Positions 24,080 to 37,003 of a stretch of 64,000 nt of DNA are shown one piece after another (position 1 is the stretch's first letter; each line of letters starts with the position of its first letter). The notes beneath the pieces were generated by a model. That model made no database searches and was not told the DNA's origin. It saw nothing but the letters and a program-made list of their open reading frames with translations. The translations under genes were made by a program, and so were the position numbers. Origin of the DNA: Manihot esculenta (taxonomy: Eukaryota; Streptophyta; Magnoliopsida; Malpighiales; Euphorbiaceae); assembly GCF_001659605.2 (NCBI RefSeq), contig NC_035161.2:1707380-1771379 (forward strand), read 5' to 3'.

Positions 24080-24286
24080 CATATCTTCCTATCTGGCCCA
24101 TTTCAGTGTTGCGCCGACCTCACGTGTTGGAGCTCAACCAGACCAGCGACTTCCTCCTCAGGTCGACGTGTCTTTGGCACCATCACGTCTGTCTATCTGG
24201 TCCATTTCTGCGTCGCGCCGACCTCATTTGTTGGAGCTTGACCAGACCAGCAACTTCCTTATCAGGTCGGCGCGTCTTTGGCAGCT
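24080..24286. repeat. Two-copy tandem duplication, period about 104 bp
   Basis: Two diverged copies share 'tctatctgg(c/t)ccatttc', 'gcgccgacctca', 'ttggagct' and 'cttcct...caggtcg'. Overlapping plus-strand ORFs (24015-24368 and others) result from this repeat and have no recognised product. Confidence 0.7.
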
Positions 24287-24579
24287 CAAGCTCTTTCCAC
24301 TCTTACTCTCCCTTTTTTTTTTTTTAGAGAAAAAAATTAAAATTTATACTCATAGACAAGTACTATGATCTGAGATTTTGCTTCACCAGGTTTCAAAGAA
24401 AAAATCAGCCGTAATAAAATCTAATAAATATTAAAACAAACTATCTGAAATACTATCAAAATATTCTTTAATACAATGAACCTTTCTTTTCAGCTGGATT
24501 ATTCGCTCAAACTTTCATATCTCATGTGGATCTCAATGGGTGGATCTGGAAACTTTAGAGATAGTAAAATCTCTTTCGT

Positions 24580-24597
24580 TTCCCACAGACGGCGCCA
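24580..24597 (-). promoter_or_regulatory. Primer binding site and leader of R1
   Basis: Minus strand TGGCGCCGTCTGTGGGAA follows the LTR end, identical to the site at 54821-54838. A site beginning TGGCGCC is usual for plant Tat/Athila-group elements. The leader sequence to about 24530 also resembles that element. Confidence 0.82.
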
Positions 24598-24750
24598 ATT
24601 GATAAATCTTTTTCTCCATAATAGATCTGGTTTTCTTCTTGGTCCATCATATGGGTCCATCAAATGGGTCTCTCAATATTCTATTTGACGAAGGGACCTG
24701 CAAAATAGGGAAAAATGGTCAGGGGTCTACCGAGGATGCCCGGCGCCAAT
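24590..24750. repeat. 151-bp tandem duplication spanning primer site and LTR end
   Basis: The string 'cggcgccaat' plus the first 141 bp of the LTR occurs at 24590-24740 and again from 24741. The result is a truncated LTR copy (24600-24740), a partial primer site (24741-24750) and then the full LTR. Confidence 0.88.
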
Positions 24751-25344
24751 TGATAAATCTTTTTCTCCATAATAGATCTGGTTTTCTTCTTGGTCCATCA
24801 TATGGGTCCATCATCAAATGGGTCTCTCAATGTTCTATTTGACGAAGGGACCTGCAAAATAGGGAAAAATGGTCAAGGGTCTACCGAGGATGCCCCTGGT
24901 GGAGACCCTCCGACGCCCAAGTCAGGTTTATGATATAATATTTCATGGATAGGCCCGAGTTTCAGATAAAATATGGAGGCCCTCCAGAAGAAGAAGAAGA
25001 AGAAGAGAGAAAAGAAGAGAGCTTGCCTTTTTTCTTGCCCCCCCACATCTATAATGCTACCTGTCTGTGTCCTTCAGGCCCGTACGTACAGACGTGTCAG
25101 GCCCTTCTCTACGCAAGCGGCCATTTAATTCACCCTGGCACGCATGCGAACAAGGTTGGTGAGTGATTGGGCCTACTCCCCTATTGGGCTTATGCTCGTA
25201 TCTGATTCGGATTGCCCTGGGTCGCTGGTCCAGGCTCGTGAAGTCGAGCCGTCTTTCAAGCATATGATCTGATGGGATTTAGACCTGTGGCCTTCTTTTG
25301 AATCCGACCTTATTTCTGGATTAGGAAAGATCTGGAGGTTATCA
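24751..25344 (-). repeat. 5' LTR of element R1
   Basis: 594 bp, TG...CA ends, followed by the target duplication TTTTC (25345-25349). Confidence 0.88.
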
Positions 25345-25349
25345 TTTTC

Positions 25350-27110
25350 TATAAAGAATAATTTTTAAAAAATAATATATTTTCTATTATTTAATTATAT
25401 ATATAATATTAGCGAAGATTTTTAAATTATAAAAATAACTAATGTTGTGAAATCCGATCCGATTAATAAACCAATGAAAATAAAAGGTTAGGAGTTTAAA
25501 GTTTAAGCAGAGTCAAATTGTTGAATCGATAGTATATTATTAAATAAATATTATAAAATTAATAATAATAATTAATGGTTTTGTATATTTCTATAAATAA
25601 CTATTAAAATAACTTTACTAAATTTTAAAATTCATATATTTTTAAAAAATAATTTAAAACTTTATATAATTATTTTCAATTATATCTGATAAAGAAAATT
25701 TTAAAATTAAAATTTATAATAACGAATGAATAATAAATATTATCATATTAAAATTATATAAATCATCTAAACAAAAATTTATGTATTTTTTAATCAATAT
25801 GAGATGATAAAATAATGTAATAATGTAATTTAACTAATAAAATAAATAATTAATAATATCAATTATTTAAATTATTATTATTATTTCTTTCATGTTGGTA
25901 GTGGTGACATAAGCATTGAAAACAATTTACTATAGATCAATTGTTGAAAAACTAATTGAGAAAGCAAGTACCCTGTAAGGTGTTGAGATGTCAGATGTTG
26001 GCCAAAAGTCTAGGGATCGATTTCTGAGTAATCGAACCATTTCTTTTTTACTAAAACAAAATCTATCTACCAGCGTAATTCAACTCGAGTATCGACTCGA
26101 TCTTCATTTATAAAATCGAGCTTGAATTCGATTTGATTTTTATTTATAAATTCAAACTCAATTTATAAAATAAATATTAAATTTGAGTTTAAATTTATAA
26201 TAAACTCATTTATCAAATTAACAAATGAATTCAAACTTAATGTAAAAATTTCAAATTTAAACTCATTTAAATTTAAATTTAATTTTAATTATATTATAAA
26301 TAAGTTTAATATCATTCAAATTTATTTAAATTATAAATAAATTTAAATTAAAAATTAAATTTAAATTATAAAATTATTAAAAAATTATTAAATTAAATTT
26401 TTTTATTTAATTAAAATCTCTAGTATTCAAAACGGGGAGACTTTTAATTTTTTTATTAGTCATCTGCTATCTACATATTGTTGAAGATTTTTCTTATCTT
26501 ATTAATTAACTAGAGTTAATTGAGAGCATTATTTTGAAACGTGAAAATAGTTTATATGTAAAAAAATAATAAAATATTTTTTTGGATTACTTAAATTTTC
26601 AAATTTTAATTTAAAAATTTAATTAAAATTACAGTCAAAGTTAATTGGCTAAAATAACAATAATAAATAAATAACTTTGTCCGTGAGATTTGGCTCCAAA
26701 CATAAATCTTTATGAAGAGTTTTCGCCAAACATCATAATTTATTTTCTAAAAAAAAAAAAAAAAATTAAAACAAAAAACTCGTGACATTGCCAAACAACA
26801 TGAAACTTTTTTTTTTTTCAATTCTCCGTCGATCAGTTCAAAGAATGAACTCAGTTCCAAGAATACAACACAGAGAGCAGCAGAATCAATTCATAGGCAA
26901 AAACAACCAGGGATTCACATTTCATCTTTCCCTGCTCTACAGCTTATTAGAGAACATTCGAAGGTTCAAAATACTCGTAAAATTAAAGATTAAAACTACA
27001 ACATATGAAACATGCGAGTATAAAAAAAGTCATGAGAACATTCACAAAGCCCTTGATTCTAAAAGTGATTATTATATATTCTTTACCCACAAGCTTGAAA
27101 AAGGAGGGTG
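25350..27110. other. AT-rich intergenic DNA downstream of the SnRK1 beta gene
   Basis: Strongly AT-rich. 26080-26400 alternates 'actcgagtatcgactcgat' and 'aaatttaaactc' words and may be a decayed MITE. An A run of about 17 lies near 26750. No gene seen; 26782-27132 (+) is only a shadow across the 3' end of the neighbouring gene. Confidence 0.55.
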
Positions 27111-30100
27111 CTACCGTTTGACAGGCTTATAAAGCACAACAGTTACAAATTTGGACTGGAATCTATGAGTCAGTCCCAAAGCAACTAGAGACTGGGATGC
27201 CCATCCTTTCTCTATAAAAAGGTGGTTGAGCACAACATGTTGGGGCTTCGATGATGAAGAATCTTCATTTGAATTCTCCATATCGAGGACTGTAAGATGT
27301 AGCTGTTGTGGAACAACTAACGGCTCTTTGGCAAAATCTTCCTCGGTCGGAAATGACTGACCATAAGTGGAGTCTGGAGAAGGTGGAACCTCAAATTCAG
27401 CCACGCTATCTAGGTTTTCTGGCACATTGTTCTGCTAGCAGTAACAAAACAGTTTCAGTAAACAAACATATTGACATTCTACCTTCTTGCGTGGCATTAA
27501 AAAATAATGTTCCATGGAACAAAACAAGTTTAATGAGTCCTTTATTCATTGAAATTATAGTCTTTTGTAACTGCTCATATTAGAAGGATTTCTACGAATT
27601 ATAACTAAATATGATTATGCAAAAATAAAAGTAAGCAGGATACACGACACCACTTCCTAAGAATTCAAAATGACTTGGCAGAAGAAGATATACAAGTACA
27701 AAGATAATACCAATTGGAGAACAGTTTCACCGGTAAAAATACAGCACGCAAGTTAATCAGCCAGGTTATAAGGAAAAAGAAATTCATGGTAGCTAGCTAC
27801 ATTAAACCAGCTCAACCCTAGTTCTCTGATTATTGTTTGCTAGTTCAAGCCTAATTGAAATCAACTACATAAACATACAACTAAAATGTAGCCATATCCT
27901 CGTTGCTAGTGTCCCTATAATTTAATGGAGCACAAACTTGCTATTTGGGGCGTTCTGATGAGACCATCAAGGCACAATTCTTCTACTACTATGCTTTATT
28001 TCTTCACTGTCTACACCAGGTTTTCAAAATGTTCAGAGTTTGAAATAAGGAGTTCGGGGCCAGAAGCAAATTTGCAGCAATATAGAGAGAAAATAAGGAT
28101 GCAAAGGTGCACAACGGTACAGAGAATCTGCTCAGAGGTTTAGCAATCCTCCAATTACCAACAGTTGAAAACATATAAAGCTTGTTTCATAAATGTCACA
28201 TTGGCCCCTCAATTTGCAATTGCTTTTTAGTTGGAAGATAAATAGAGGGTTTTTTACACCACAGCACCAGTAATTCCAATCCACAGCCACCATCAACAGC
28301 ACCTACTCTATCAACCTTGCATCACAACTGGCACTAGTATATCACTTGACCCACTCAATGCGAAAGAAGCATAGGCAGGCTAAGTAGAGCAGTAGTAGTT
28401 GGTCTCAGGGGACTGTTATTTTGGAGGGAGAATTGATTATGAGTTGTAGGTGGTTAGGAGAAGTCAAAGATGGTTATAGGACCTGATGTGATAGGCAGTT
28501 ATTGTAACTAGTATAAATAGTGAAGCATACATGTAGAAGAGATTATCTGGAAATTGAATGCAGTATCACATATTTCACTCTTCTCTCCATCTTTCCAACT
28601 ATATTCTACACTATTCTCCTTCCTCTACAAGAGAATACCTGTTCTGTTTAGTTGAAACCCTAATTCTATGGCTGCTGCTGACAATTTGCATTCAGAATTT
28701 TTGAAGAATAACTACCGTAGCACTTGCAAACATAAATTTGTTTGACTAAATTTGACCAACACAAACCATACCTTCTTTGGTCAAGTGAATAGATAGAGAA
28801 CTACATATTTCTTGCTACTAAACAAGCTCTAGGTGATGTAGAACCAAGATGAATAACCATAGAAGATAAGCAACAATTTTAAAATTTTATTAATTCTCAA
28901 AATCATTTGTCAATATCAATAATAATAAGCTCTTTTAAAATATTTAGATGATATAGGTAATTATTGTATGATAAATAGCCCTATTAGTACTACAATTAGG
29001 TATAACAAAATAAGAAAAGATTAAAACCAACACTAACTAGGAAATACTAAACCTAGTTACCTCTTAAATATTCCTAAAAAATAAAAATCTGAACATCTTA
29101 ATTTTGCAATGAAAAATTAAATCAACATCAATCTTAAAATGAGTCTTCCTTGATTGCATCATTTTCCACTGATAGAAGAAAACTCAACCTTAAGTTTTGT
29201 AGTCCTGAAAAATAAGGAATGGATTTAATTGATGAAAAAAATAATGGATGGTAGCAATAACATTGAAATGAAGAACTCTATTCTTTTTGTCACATCCTTG
29301 AAAAGATCTAAACATATAAACTTAGTCACAATTACTGTTGAAAGGCTCTTAATCTAATAGAAACAAAAGACTTAACCACATCTTCAATTTCCATTGTTGT
29401 CTCCATGGCTTGATTTTCCTCCTTCCCTAGTATACATTCCCCAAGCTTTCCTTGCTCATTCTCAGCAGCTTCTTTCTCTAGAATAGGTTCTTCCAACTCA
29501 ATCTTATTATTTCGATTTCAACATGCAAAGGATTAAGCATGGTTTCAAATTGCGGTTGCAACCACAAAATGTTAAAACAGGCCTATCACAGTCATAACGT
29601 AACGGTAAAAGCCTGCTACTACGCTTTTTTTTTTTTGAAAATTTTGCAAAGTCAATGAAATTAGCAATTATTTAAAGATATTAATTAAAACGAAATTATA
29701 TAACTCAATAATAAATATAAATGTATTAAATAAACACAAAATCCATAATTTTTAAAAATCCTACATAATAACCAACCTCAACTACCACTAGAATGAGTGT
29801 TTAGCATTTACATTATGCAAAATCATTTACATTATTCGAAGAACACTACATTTTAATTTAAGGGCATGTACTTTTTATACTTTCTACATATTTTTCATAA
29901 TTTTTTAATCTTGTAAATTCTACATTTATATTTTATACTTAACACTTAGGTACCATTTATTATAACTTATAAGAACATAAAACTTAATTTAATAATTGGT
30001 AGTAATGATATTAGGTTATAATTATAAACTTCAAAAGTTCTAAAATTCCAATTTAACACTCTAACTCCTAATTATTTTTATTTATACATTCACTAAAAAT

Positions 30101-33100
30101 TAAAAAAATTCAAAAATATCTAAAAAATTGGTGAAAAAATAAGAAAATAAACTTAAATTCTAAATTTCTAATTTAAGTTATCTAGTATTCTAACTTCTAA
30201 TTATCTTTACTTATGAATTCACTAAAAATGATTAAAAAATATCTAAAAATTGTTAACAAATAACAAAAGCTAACCTTTTGCACAATAGAACTTCAAAACC
30301 ACTTAGTATCTTGGATGATTTGAGCTCTTCAACACAAGAATTTGTAGAAATATTGATTAATAGCACTTGAAATGTCTTAAATTTGAGTGAAACTTTAGAG
30401 AAAGTAGAGAGAAATAAGAAAAAGGGTGAACTCTGGCTTGGGAGGAAAGTGGAGGGCTTCAAAATGTGAAGAGAAAAATGTCTTCTATATTCAATAATTC
30501 ATACACCACATGCAAGCTGTCTCCTCCTGCAGCAATTTTAAAGATCTACCCATCAAATGAAAGTAACTGCCATTATGGCCATTAAGTCGTGACCTACAAT
30601 GATCATGACCGTTGTATGACGGCCTAACAACCGTTACCAACACAATTTTTTTCTCGCTATAAAATAATGACTTTAACGGCCATGGCTCCTTTGAAACTTT
30701 TAAATAACGGCCGTTATGTAATATTCTTAAAACCATGGGATTAAGAATGAAAAGTTGGAACCTCCAAGTTTCTTTTCTTCTTCTTCGTTATGAAATTCTT
30801 TTCTTGCATACTTTTGGGTTGTAACTATATTTTCAAGGACTCTTGATATTAGTGTCGATCTTTGCTTTTAGTTTAGCAAAAGTTTCAGTCTCACATTTTT
30901 CTTGAAAAAAAAATATTTGAACAATCATCACTAAACAACTAGCACTTAGTGGTGCCTAAATAAAAGAAGCTCTCCATTATGCTTGTTGAGATATATAGTC
31001 ATTTTTTCATGCTTCAAGTTTTCTCTCCCTAATTCATAGTTCAAAGGTATGTCCATTCTTCCATACTTCACTCTCCTTAACTCAATAAAAACTTTCAAAT
31101 ATAAACTGCAATTCCAAGATGAGAAAAGCTTTGCATGTAAACTACAAGTCTTGCACTTGTGGTCCCCTTTTCTGATGACTAACAACTACAAGTTTCCATT
31201 TTACTTATCTCGTTTACCTTTTCTCCTTTGTTTATCTGCTTCTCTCTACATTTCCCCATCTAAGAAAATTAACTATCATAAAACTTTATTTCTCTCTTTT
31301 CTTCTATTTCATCCTAATATTTTTTGTATTCTCCCCCTCCTTTTTGCTCTACATCAATTTGAACTTCACTTACAAAGCATGATAGCAGTTTTTGGAAATT
31401 GGCACCTTAATTTAATTACCTGCACACCTTCTTTGCACTTTAAAACTTATTTAGTGCATAGCACAACTAGGATTTGCTTCTTCCTTTACTTCCAATTCCA
31501 TGGAAGACCTTGGTATTGAACTCTCCATCTATCTCAGCACTATTAGTAAAACCTCAATGTGCCCATATATTCAAAGTCACCAATTGCCTATCTCTTCATT
31601 CCCATCATTCAAATGCTTGAAATACACTTGGAAAGCCCTAAGTGCTCTTGATGTTTCCATTCAATCTCAAATTCCCACTATTAATTTCTCCTAACAAATT
31701 GACTTTTTGCAAGATAATGGTCACTACCAATCCAATTATATTGGTAGAATTTACAATTTTTTAAAAGAACAGAAAAGAAAAGAAGAAAAAACAGTACCTA
31801 CATTTTGTTTGCTTAAAGGAATAAGAGATATATAGAAGCAACTATTGAGCAACTGCAATCTAATGAAAAATGATGATTTTCTGCAACTCGCAGAAAGAAG
31901 AAAGTTCACCAAAAACTTGCACACTGTTGATCAACAGCTTGAAAAGTTAGTTGTTCACGCCAATACTTTTAACAATCAATCTGATTCTAAAATTGACATT
32001 AAGGAATCTTGGAATTGCCAATGACATGAGCACATCTAAACTTGCATAACAATGTATTGCTCTAGATGGTGCCTCTTAAACATGTCACTAGAGTTGTCCC
32101 AAACCTCTGGCAACAATTTCCCATGTTCCAGCCAATTCAGCACAACCAATAAGACAAAATTCTAGAGCGTGCACACACACACACACAAAAGAAAAGAAAA
32201 AAAAAAAAGAAAAGGAAAGGAAAAGGGGAAATCCAGTGTCGGAGTCAGAGAATCAAGCACAGGGCTATAGATACTTACATTAACGTCAAGAAGATTACAA
32301 ACACAGCCCATCTCATCAGCTACAAAAGGAAGATCTGGAATATATCTCCACTCCCCATCTACAATGAACTTATAATGGTATATCCCTGATGGAAGGACCA
32401 TTAGAATAGAGTGATCCTTACCAGATCTTTGCAATTGCTTCCTGCAACCAGATCATAATCTGTTCATATACATATACACAATTCTCTAATTTTTAATCTG
32501 CATTAGCTTCTCCGATCTTCTAATAATAAACAACGGCTACATTACCTAGACATCCAGTTATCCCAAGATCCTTCCAAAAACACTTCATTGCCACCATAGT
32601 TCCAGGAGATTATGGTTGGGATACCTTGCTCAGAAGGATGATCAACAACTCTAGGAGACTCATTTCTCCACATCTGATTTAGAAAAGGAGGGCCGTCAGG
32701 CCTCTGCAAGGGAGCTACAGGAACCTGAAAATTCACAAAACAGAAAATGCCTATCAACCCCAATGACAGATCAACAGAAGTATAGAAAACGAAAATAATT
32801 ATTTATATCAAAATTTGTAAATATTTAGTCAAGTTTTTGCTTTTTGCATTATAGCTTTTATCAATTACTTGGCACGATATTCACAAATATGAAACAAACA
32901 GAATCGAAAACAAAACCTGAGGAGCGAACAGAAGAGGAGAAGCGGAACGAGCAGGGCTGTGAGGCGGCGTCGTATTACTGTAAATATTGTTACTATTGTT
33001 GCTAATATTAGTCACGGAATCAGAAGAAACAACTGCAGCTGCTTGATGAGAATAGGCGGCTTGGATGATTGATTCACCGTTGGATCCGTTTTCATCAGCC

Positions 33101-33138
33101 CTATTTCCTCCTCCTTCTCTCCCGTTTACATTTCCCAT
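27111..33138 (-). CDS. KINB1: SNF1-related protein kinase (SnRK1) regulatory subunit beta, KINbeta1 type
   Basis: Four exons read on the minus strand: 33138-32917, 32724-32546, 32441-32279 and 27431-27111, with GT-AG borders and matching phases, giving 294 residues (family members are about 280-290). MGNVNGREG at the N-terminus fits N-myristoylation. A variable Ser/Asn-rich part and PPHSPARS...LLFAPQVPVAPLQRP follow, then the glycogen-binding-like CBM48/AMPK domain (about 98-180: GGNEVFLEGSWDNW, LPSGIYHYKFIVDGEW) and the C-terminal ASC domain (about 205-294: PPQLHL-like, KPQHVVLNHLFIEKGW, THRFQSKFVTVVLYKP) that binds the alpha kinase and gamma subunits. It is the scaffold of the energy-sensing SnRK1 kinase. 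VADE, VPENLDSVAEFE and YGQ point to beta1 over beta2. The fourth-exon border could be one codon earlier. Intron 3 is 4.85 kb and holds a hAT-like element. 33139-33300 is the likely 5' UTR. No lesion is seen. Confidence 0.92.
28414..28640 (+). mobile_element. Possible Copia-type LTR remnant in intron 3
   Basis: Starts TGTTATTTTGGAGGG, contains TATAAATAG near 28513 and continues into pyrimidine-rich sequence, the usual look of a short Copia LTR. No target duplication or second LTR was found. Confidence 0.3.
29538..30737. mobile_element. hAT-like non-autonomous DNA transposon in intron 3 of the SnRK1 beta gene
   Basis: 1,200 bp flanked by the 8-bp direct repeat GGATTAAG (29530-29537 and 30738-30745). 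The ends are inverted: CATGGTTTCAAA at the left and CATGGTTTTAAG (complement) at the right. Subterminal parts carry 'aacgg' and 'acggccgttat' words. The interior is AT-rich with no transposase domain. The 8-bp duplication indicates hAT. Confidence 0.8.
32171..32222. repeat. Microsatellite (CA)n followed by A/G-rich tract
   Basis: About eight CA units and then an AAAAG/GGAAA-rich run at the 5' end of intron 3 (coding strand: CT-rich then TG). Confidence 0.85.
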
Positions 33139-33299
33139 CTACACTCTTCCTCACAAATCAAAATTTCTCTTTCTGTAATCTCAACATAAACTTTCTTCAG
33201 AACACCACCACCGGCACCGCCGCCGTCTCAACGGAAACACGCTATCGGTCTGTGAGTGTGCACTTGTACTAGAGATTTACCAAAATGTCAGGTAGGAGA

Positions 33300-36200
33300 A
33301 ACGTGGTTGTCCAGAATGGCGCGAGGAAGATGAGATTTGGATATGTATGCTGATGAATTTGGGTTTGTTTATTTATTTTTAATTAATTTTTCTGTTGGCG
33401 TAAATGATAATAACAACGGCGCATTATGTGTAAATTTAGAAGAAAAGTTTATACGGAAAAAAATTGAGAGTAGTTGCAGAGAGAGATTGTTCTGATCCAA
33501 AGAAACTCGATAACTTTTCAAGTTGCAATCTCAAACATGTAAATGGATAACGATAGAGGATATACTTAAGTAAGGACCATCTCATTTTGCTTTTGTGAGC
33601 TTTCCTTGGTAAGAAGTCAACTTCAGCCAATTCTTATTTATTTTTAATATAAATGGATTGAAAATCAAGCCCCTCAAAATTCGGCTGTTATATAGCTTTA
33701 GGTCGCTTCATTGTGTGTCTTGGACTAGAAATTTTGAATGTAGGTCAAGCATCTTCCACACATTCAGAAATAATGACCAGACACTTGTCATCTTAAACCA
33801 GCCTTTAAAGCTTCCCTTCCTGCCACAAAGCTTCTTCATCCCCAAGAAAGTGACACCAATCTTAGTTGCTAAGAAATTTGTATATGGAAAATAGATCCCA
33901 TTCAAACTTAGAGCTATTATAGACCTTAGATACTTGAGAATTCTTAAACCTATTTAGCTATACTTGAGAATTTTTAAACTTAGATAGTCTCAAATATCTA
34001 GTAAAGATTGAACTCATTATCTTTCATTGTCGGATCTATATAACTACCATTTTAAAAATCAAAATTAATTCTCCTATCATTCCAAAAAGTTTTATTTCTC
34101 CTTAGTTTCATTGAGAAACATATGTCGGGCATATATGTAAAATTAAATCACTAAGAGTGTGCATTCTTATGGGTTGTCTGACCCCTGGCAATTCCAACTA
34201 AAGTTTGTCATTGTTGGCTTGACAACTTTGGTCTAGCCACCAAAGCCTCAGAGAAATCGTAGTCCACCTCTTAATCAGCCATCTTTGTCACTTGCCACAT
34301 TCTAGAATACTAGTTATTATCCTCTATATGATTAACTATAGTGATAGTAATGGCCCTGCGCGTTGCCAACTTCTTATGTTTTGCTTGCTTCCTTTCTTTA
34401 CCGTAAAGGACTCGTATTTGGACCTAAAGGAATACCCATTGAAAAAATGTTCTGAACGGAAAACTAATATACTATATTCTAAACTTGAGATAGCCAAACC
34501 ACATTGTGCTCCTGATTGAATGCTAAGCGGTTACAATGAGTCCAAGTTGTGCAATAGATTAGTAAACGGGATATGGATAGGCTTGCCTACAATCTTCACC
34601 CATGATAGCCTAGAGAGCGTTAAGAGATTGGGCCATAGAAAGGGCCTACAAAAACTTGAAAGGGGAGGAGTTGTCTTTGATAATGTAGATGAGTATATCT
34701 TTCACTTAAAACTCTCCTACAATAGTGAAAGCATTAGGGAGAAAGGGAATTTTCCCACCACGCTAATATAGAAAGGGGTCAATAGAAAGGTTGAGTAGGT
34801 TTAGATAGGAAGTAAGTCTCTTTATTATTACTAGCTAGATGCTCAGTAGATGATTGTGCTTAGGTGAGATTCAGGGAGGAAAGTAGGGAATGACATGATG
34901 GGAGAAAGCAAGGACCGGGCATCCACTTAATCTGGTCAAATTACCATGTCTCCAATTCTTTAAAGCCAACCTGACTCTATACCATTGTTTGTTTTTCAAA
35001 ATCTCATACATAAAGTAGACAGCAAAAATAAATAATCTTGAAGCCCAAATAAAGGCTAGGAATCACTAAAGAATTTATTGAATTAAATTATGTATAATTA
35101 CCTTAGAGTGTACAAAATTTTTTTATTTTTGTACTTTTTTTTCACTAACAGGTTACAACAAACCATAATAATTCAAATTGATTACCTCCCGTAGTAATTC
35201 ACACAAAGAAGAGAAGTTAAAAAAGGCAGCAACAATGGTCGAAACCTCTTGAAGCTAATGAGGGAGCCAATGAAGGAATTAGCTGAAAGAGGCAAAACTT
35301 GTGTTTTGATGCATTGTAGGGTTTCCGCCAACGCAAGGGGTTTATATCCCTTTGTGGTCGATTTGCATAGCCTCTTTCAACTTAATTTAACACATAAATA
35401 TGCTGGTCTTTTTTTAATTATGAATCAGATCCAAGCATTCATAATGTCCATTGTAATTGTATTAACTAATAGGCCAAATACTTAAGCTTTTTTAGTTTAT
35501 ACTTAATATAATGAACTAAACAGTGTATTTTCCTCTTTTATTTAGGTTCCTTGACATTTAATGCTAATATATTTATAGTTATTTTATCTTAGATTTTTAT
35601 TTTCATATACGTGTGACCCATTGAGCTTCTAGAATATTTTGGTTGCACGTAACTTATATTATAATTTAAAATTCATTCTCAATGAATCTATTTTATTTAT
35701 ATTATTTAATAATCAAGAGAGCTTCTAGCCATTCATCATGACTTTCAAAGTGCATGAAGATCAAATGTGGTTTGACTATAACCCTTCCGTATCTAATTAT
35801 CATGCAATAAGCTTCTTTCACTCTTTTACATCAATTTTTATTGAATGTAAAATTTATTTCATATTTAATTGAATATTAAAATCTTTATTCTAATTATGTC
35901 TTTATAAATCTTATTCATTAAGGTATTTTACTCTAATTAGAGATTTATTTCAAAAAAAAAAAACAATAATTTCCTACTTGTTATTTGAGTTTGGTGAAAC
36001 CCTTATTGATCATTTAATTATCTTCAAGTATTATATCTCATTACTAATCTCTCATCTTTCAATACTTCATGGTTAAGTATAAGAAGTCGATTCAAAGCAT
36101 AATATTTATATACTTAGATATCTTTGACAATATCAAGTCTAAGAATATTTTTACAAATATATGATATAATTTATTTATATTATGTTCAGATCTCCGGTTT

Positions 36201-36617
36201 ACTTGTTTTTCAAAAAAAATCATCCATATCTTAACTCTAAAAATCTTAATGTTTTCATCTAGTGAGAACTGCGGTAAAATCTAATTAAGAAGTATAATAT
36301 ATATTAGCCTATATGTATTAATAATATCCTATCTCATTAATAATAATCATATTTATTAATTATATCTATTACATTCAAGTTCTAGGGCATACTATTACAT
36401 TGAAAGGCACTGATTTGTTTGTCCAAATGAACCTTAGACCTTGTAAGAAAAAGGCTTGAGAGTATGCAAGGAGGGCCTCGGAACTTGCCTTTGCCAAATA
36501 GCCCTTGGGGTCGCCCATCTCTCCATTTTATTTGGGTTTTTACGCCCAAAACTCTCTTTCTATTTTATGGGCTTATAAGATTTATTCTATTTTATTTTTC
36601 ACAATATAAAATAATTA
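33300..36617. other. Intergenic DNA upstream of the SnRK1 beta gene
   Basis: AT-rich, with no open frame longer than about 83 codons. Frames at 34520-34771 (+) and 35249-35485 (+) have mixed composition but no product I recognise; they could be decayed transposon or gene relics. The first few hundred bases should contain the SnRK1 beta promoter; no sharp TATA position can be assigned. Confidence 0.5.
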
Positions 36618-37003
36618 TAAAAAATTATTACTTAGTCTTTATAATACGAAAAAACTCATCGGTTAGTTTATCGATTTTAAAAATACATTAAAACGTCATT
36701 GATATTTTAAAAAGTTTACTAGTTAGTCCCTTTATTAGTTTTAGCCATTAAGTATTATAAAAAAGTCTAAAATATTCATGATCCAGAAGGACTAATTAAT
36801 AAACTTTTTAAAAATCTGAGGACCAATTAATAAATTTTTTAAAATTACAGGGACTAAACAGTAAAATATTTAACGATAAAATTAACAGAAAGACTAATTA
36901 GTAGACTTTTTAAAACGTCAGTTACGTTTTAATGTATTTTTCAAAACCGACTAACTAGCTAGTGAATTTTTTTATACCGTAGAGATTAAGTTGTAATTTT
37001 TTC
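36618..37003. mobile_element. MITE with inverted repeats of about 100 bp
   Basis: The left end 'attacttagtctttataatacg...cattaaaacgt' pairs with the right end 'acgttttaatg...cgtagagattaagttgtaat'. Near-identical 9-mers AAATAATTA and AAATAACTA flank it, suggesting a Mutator-like 9-bp duplication with one change. It has no coding capacity. 37004-37505 is spacer with nothing recognised. Confidence 0.6.

Larger units (their letters stand above)
4616..25344 (-). mobile_element. Non-autonomous Tat/Retand-like LTR retrotransposon with captured host gene fragments and nested insertions (R1)
   Basis: Two LTRs in direct orientation (4616-5207 and 24751-25344, roughly 95% identical by eye) start TGATAAATC and end GGTTATCA. 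They are flanked by the same 5 bp, TTTTC, at 4611-4615 and 25345-25349, so this is a single insertion. The polypurine tract next to the left LTR and the TGGCGCC-type primer binding site next to the right LTR both place the element on the minus strand. The interior keeps the region next to the polypurine tract (5208 to about 7080) and the 5' leader (about 24530-24599), both similar to the coding element at 37506-55336, but has no gag or pol. In their place are AT-rich DNA and fragments of host genes (23282-23996). Most of its 20.7 kb is later insertions. It would depend on proteins of a related element for movement. Confidence 0.85.
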
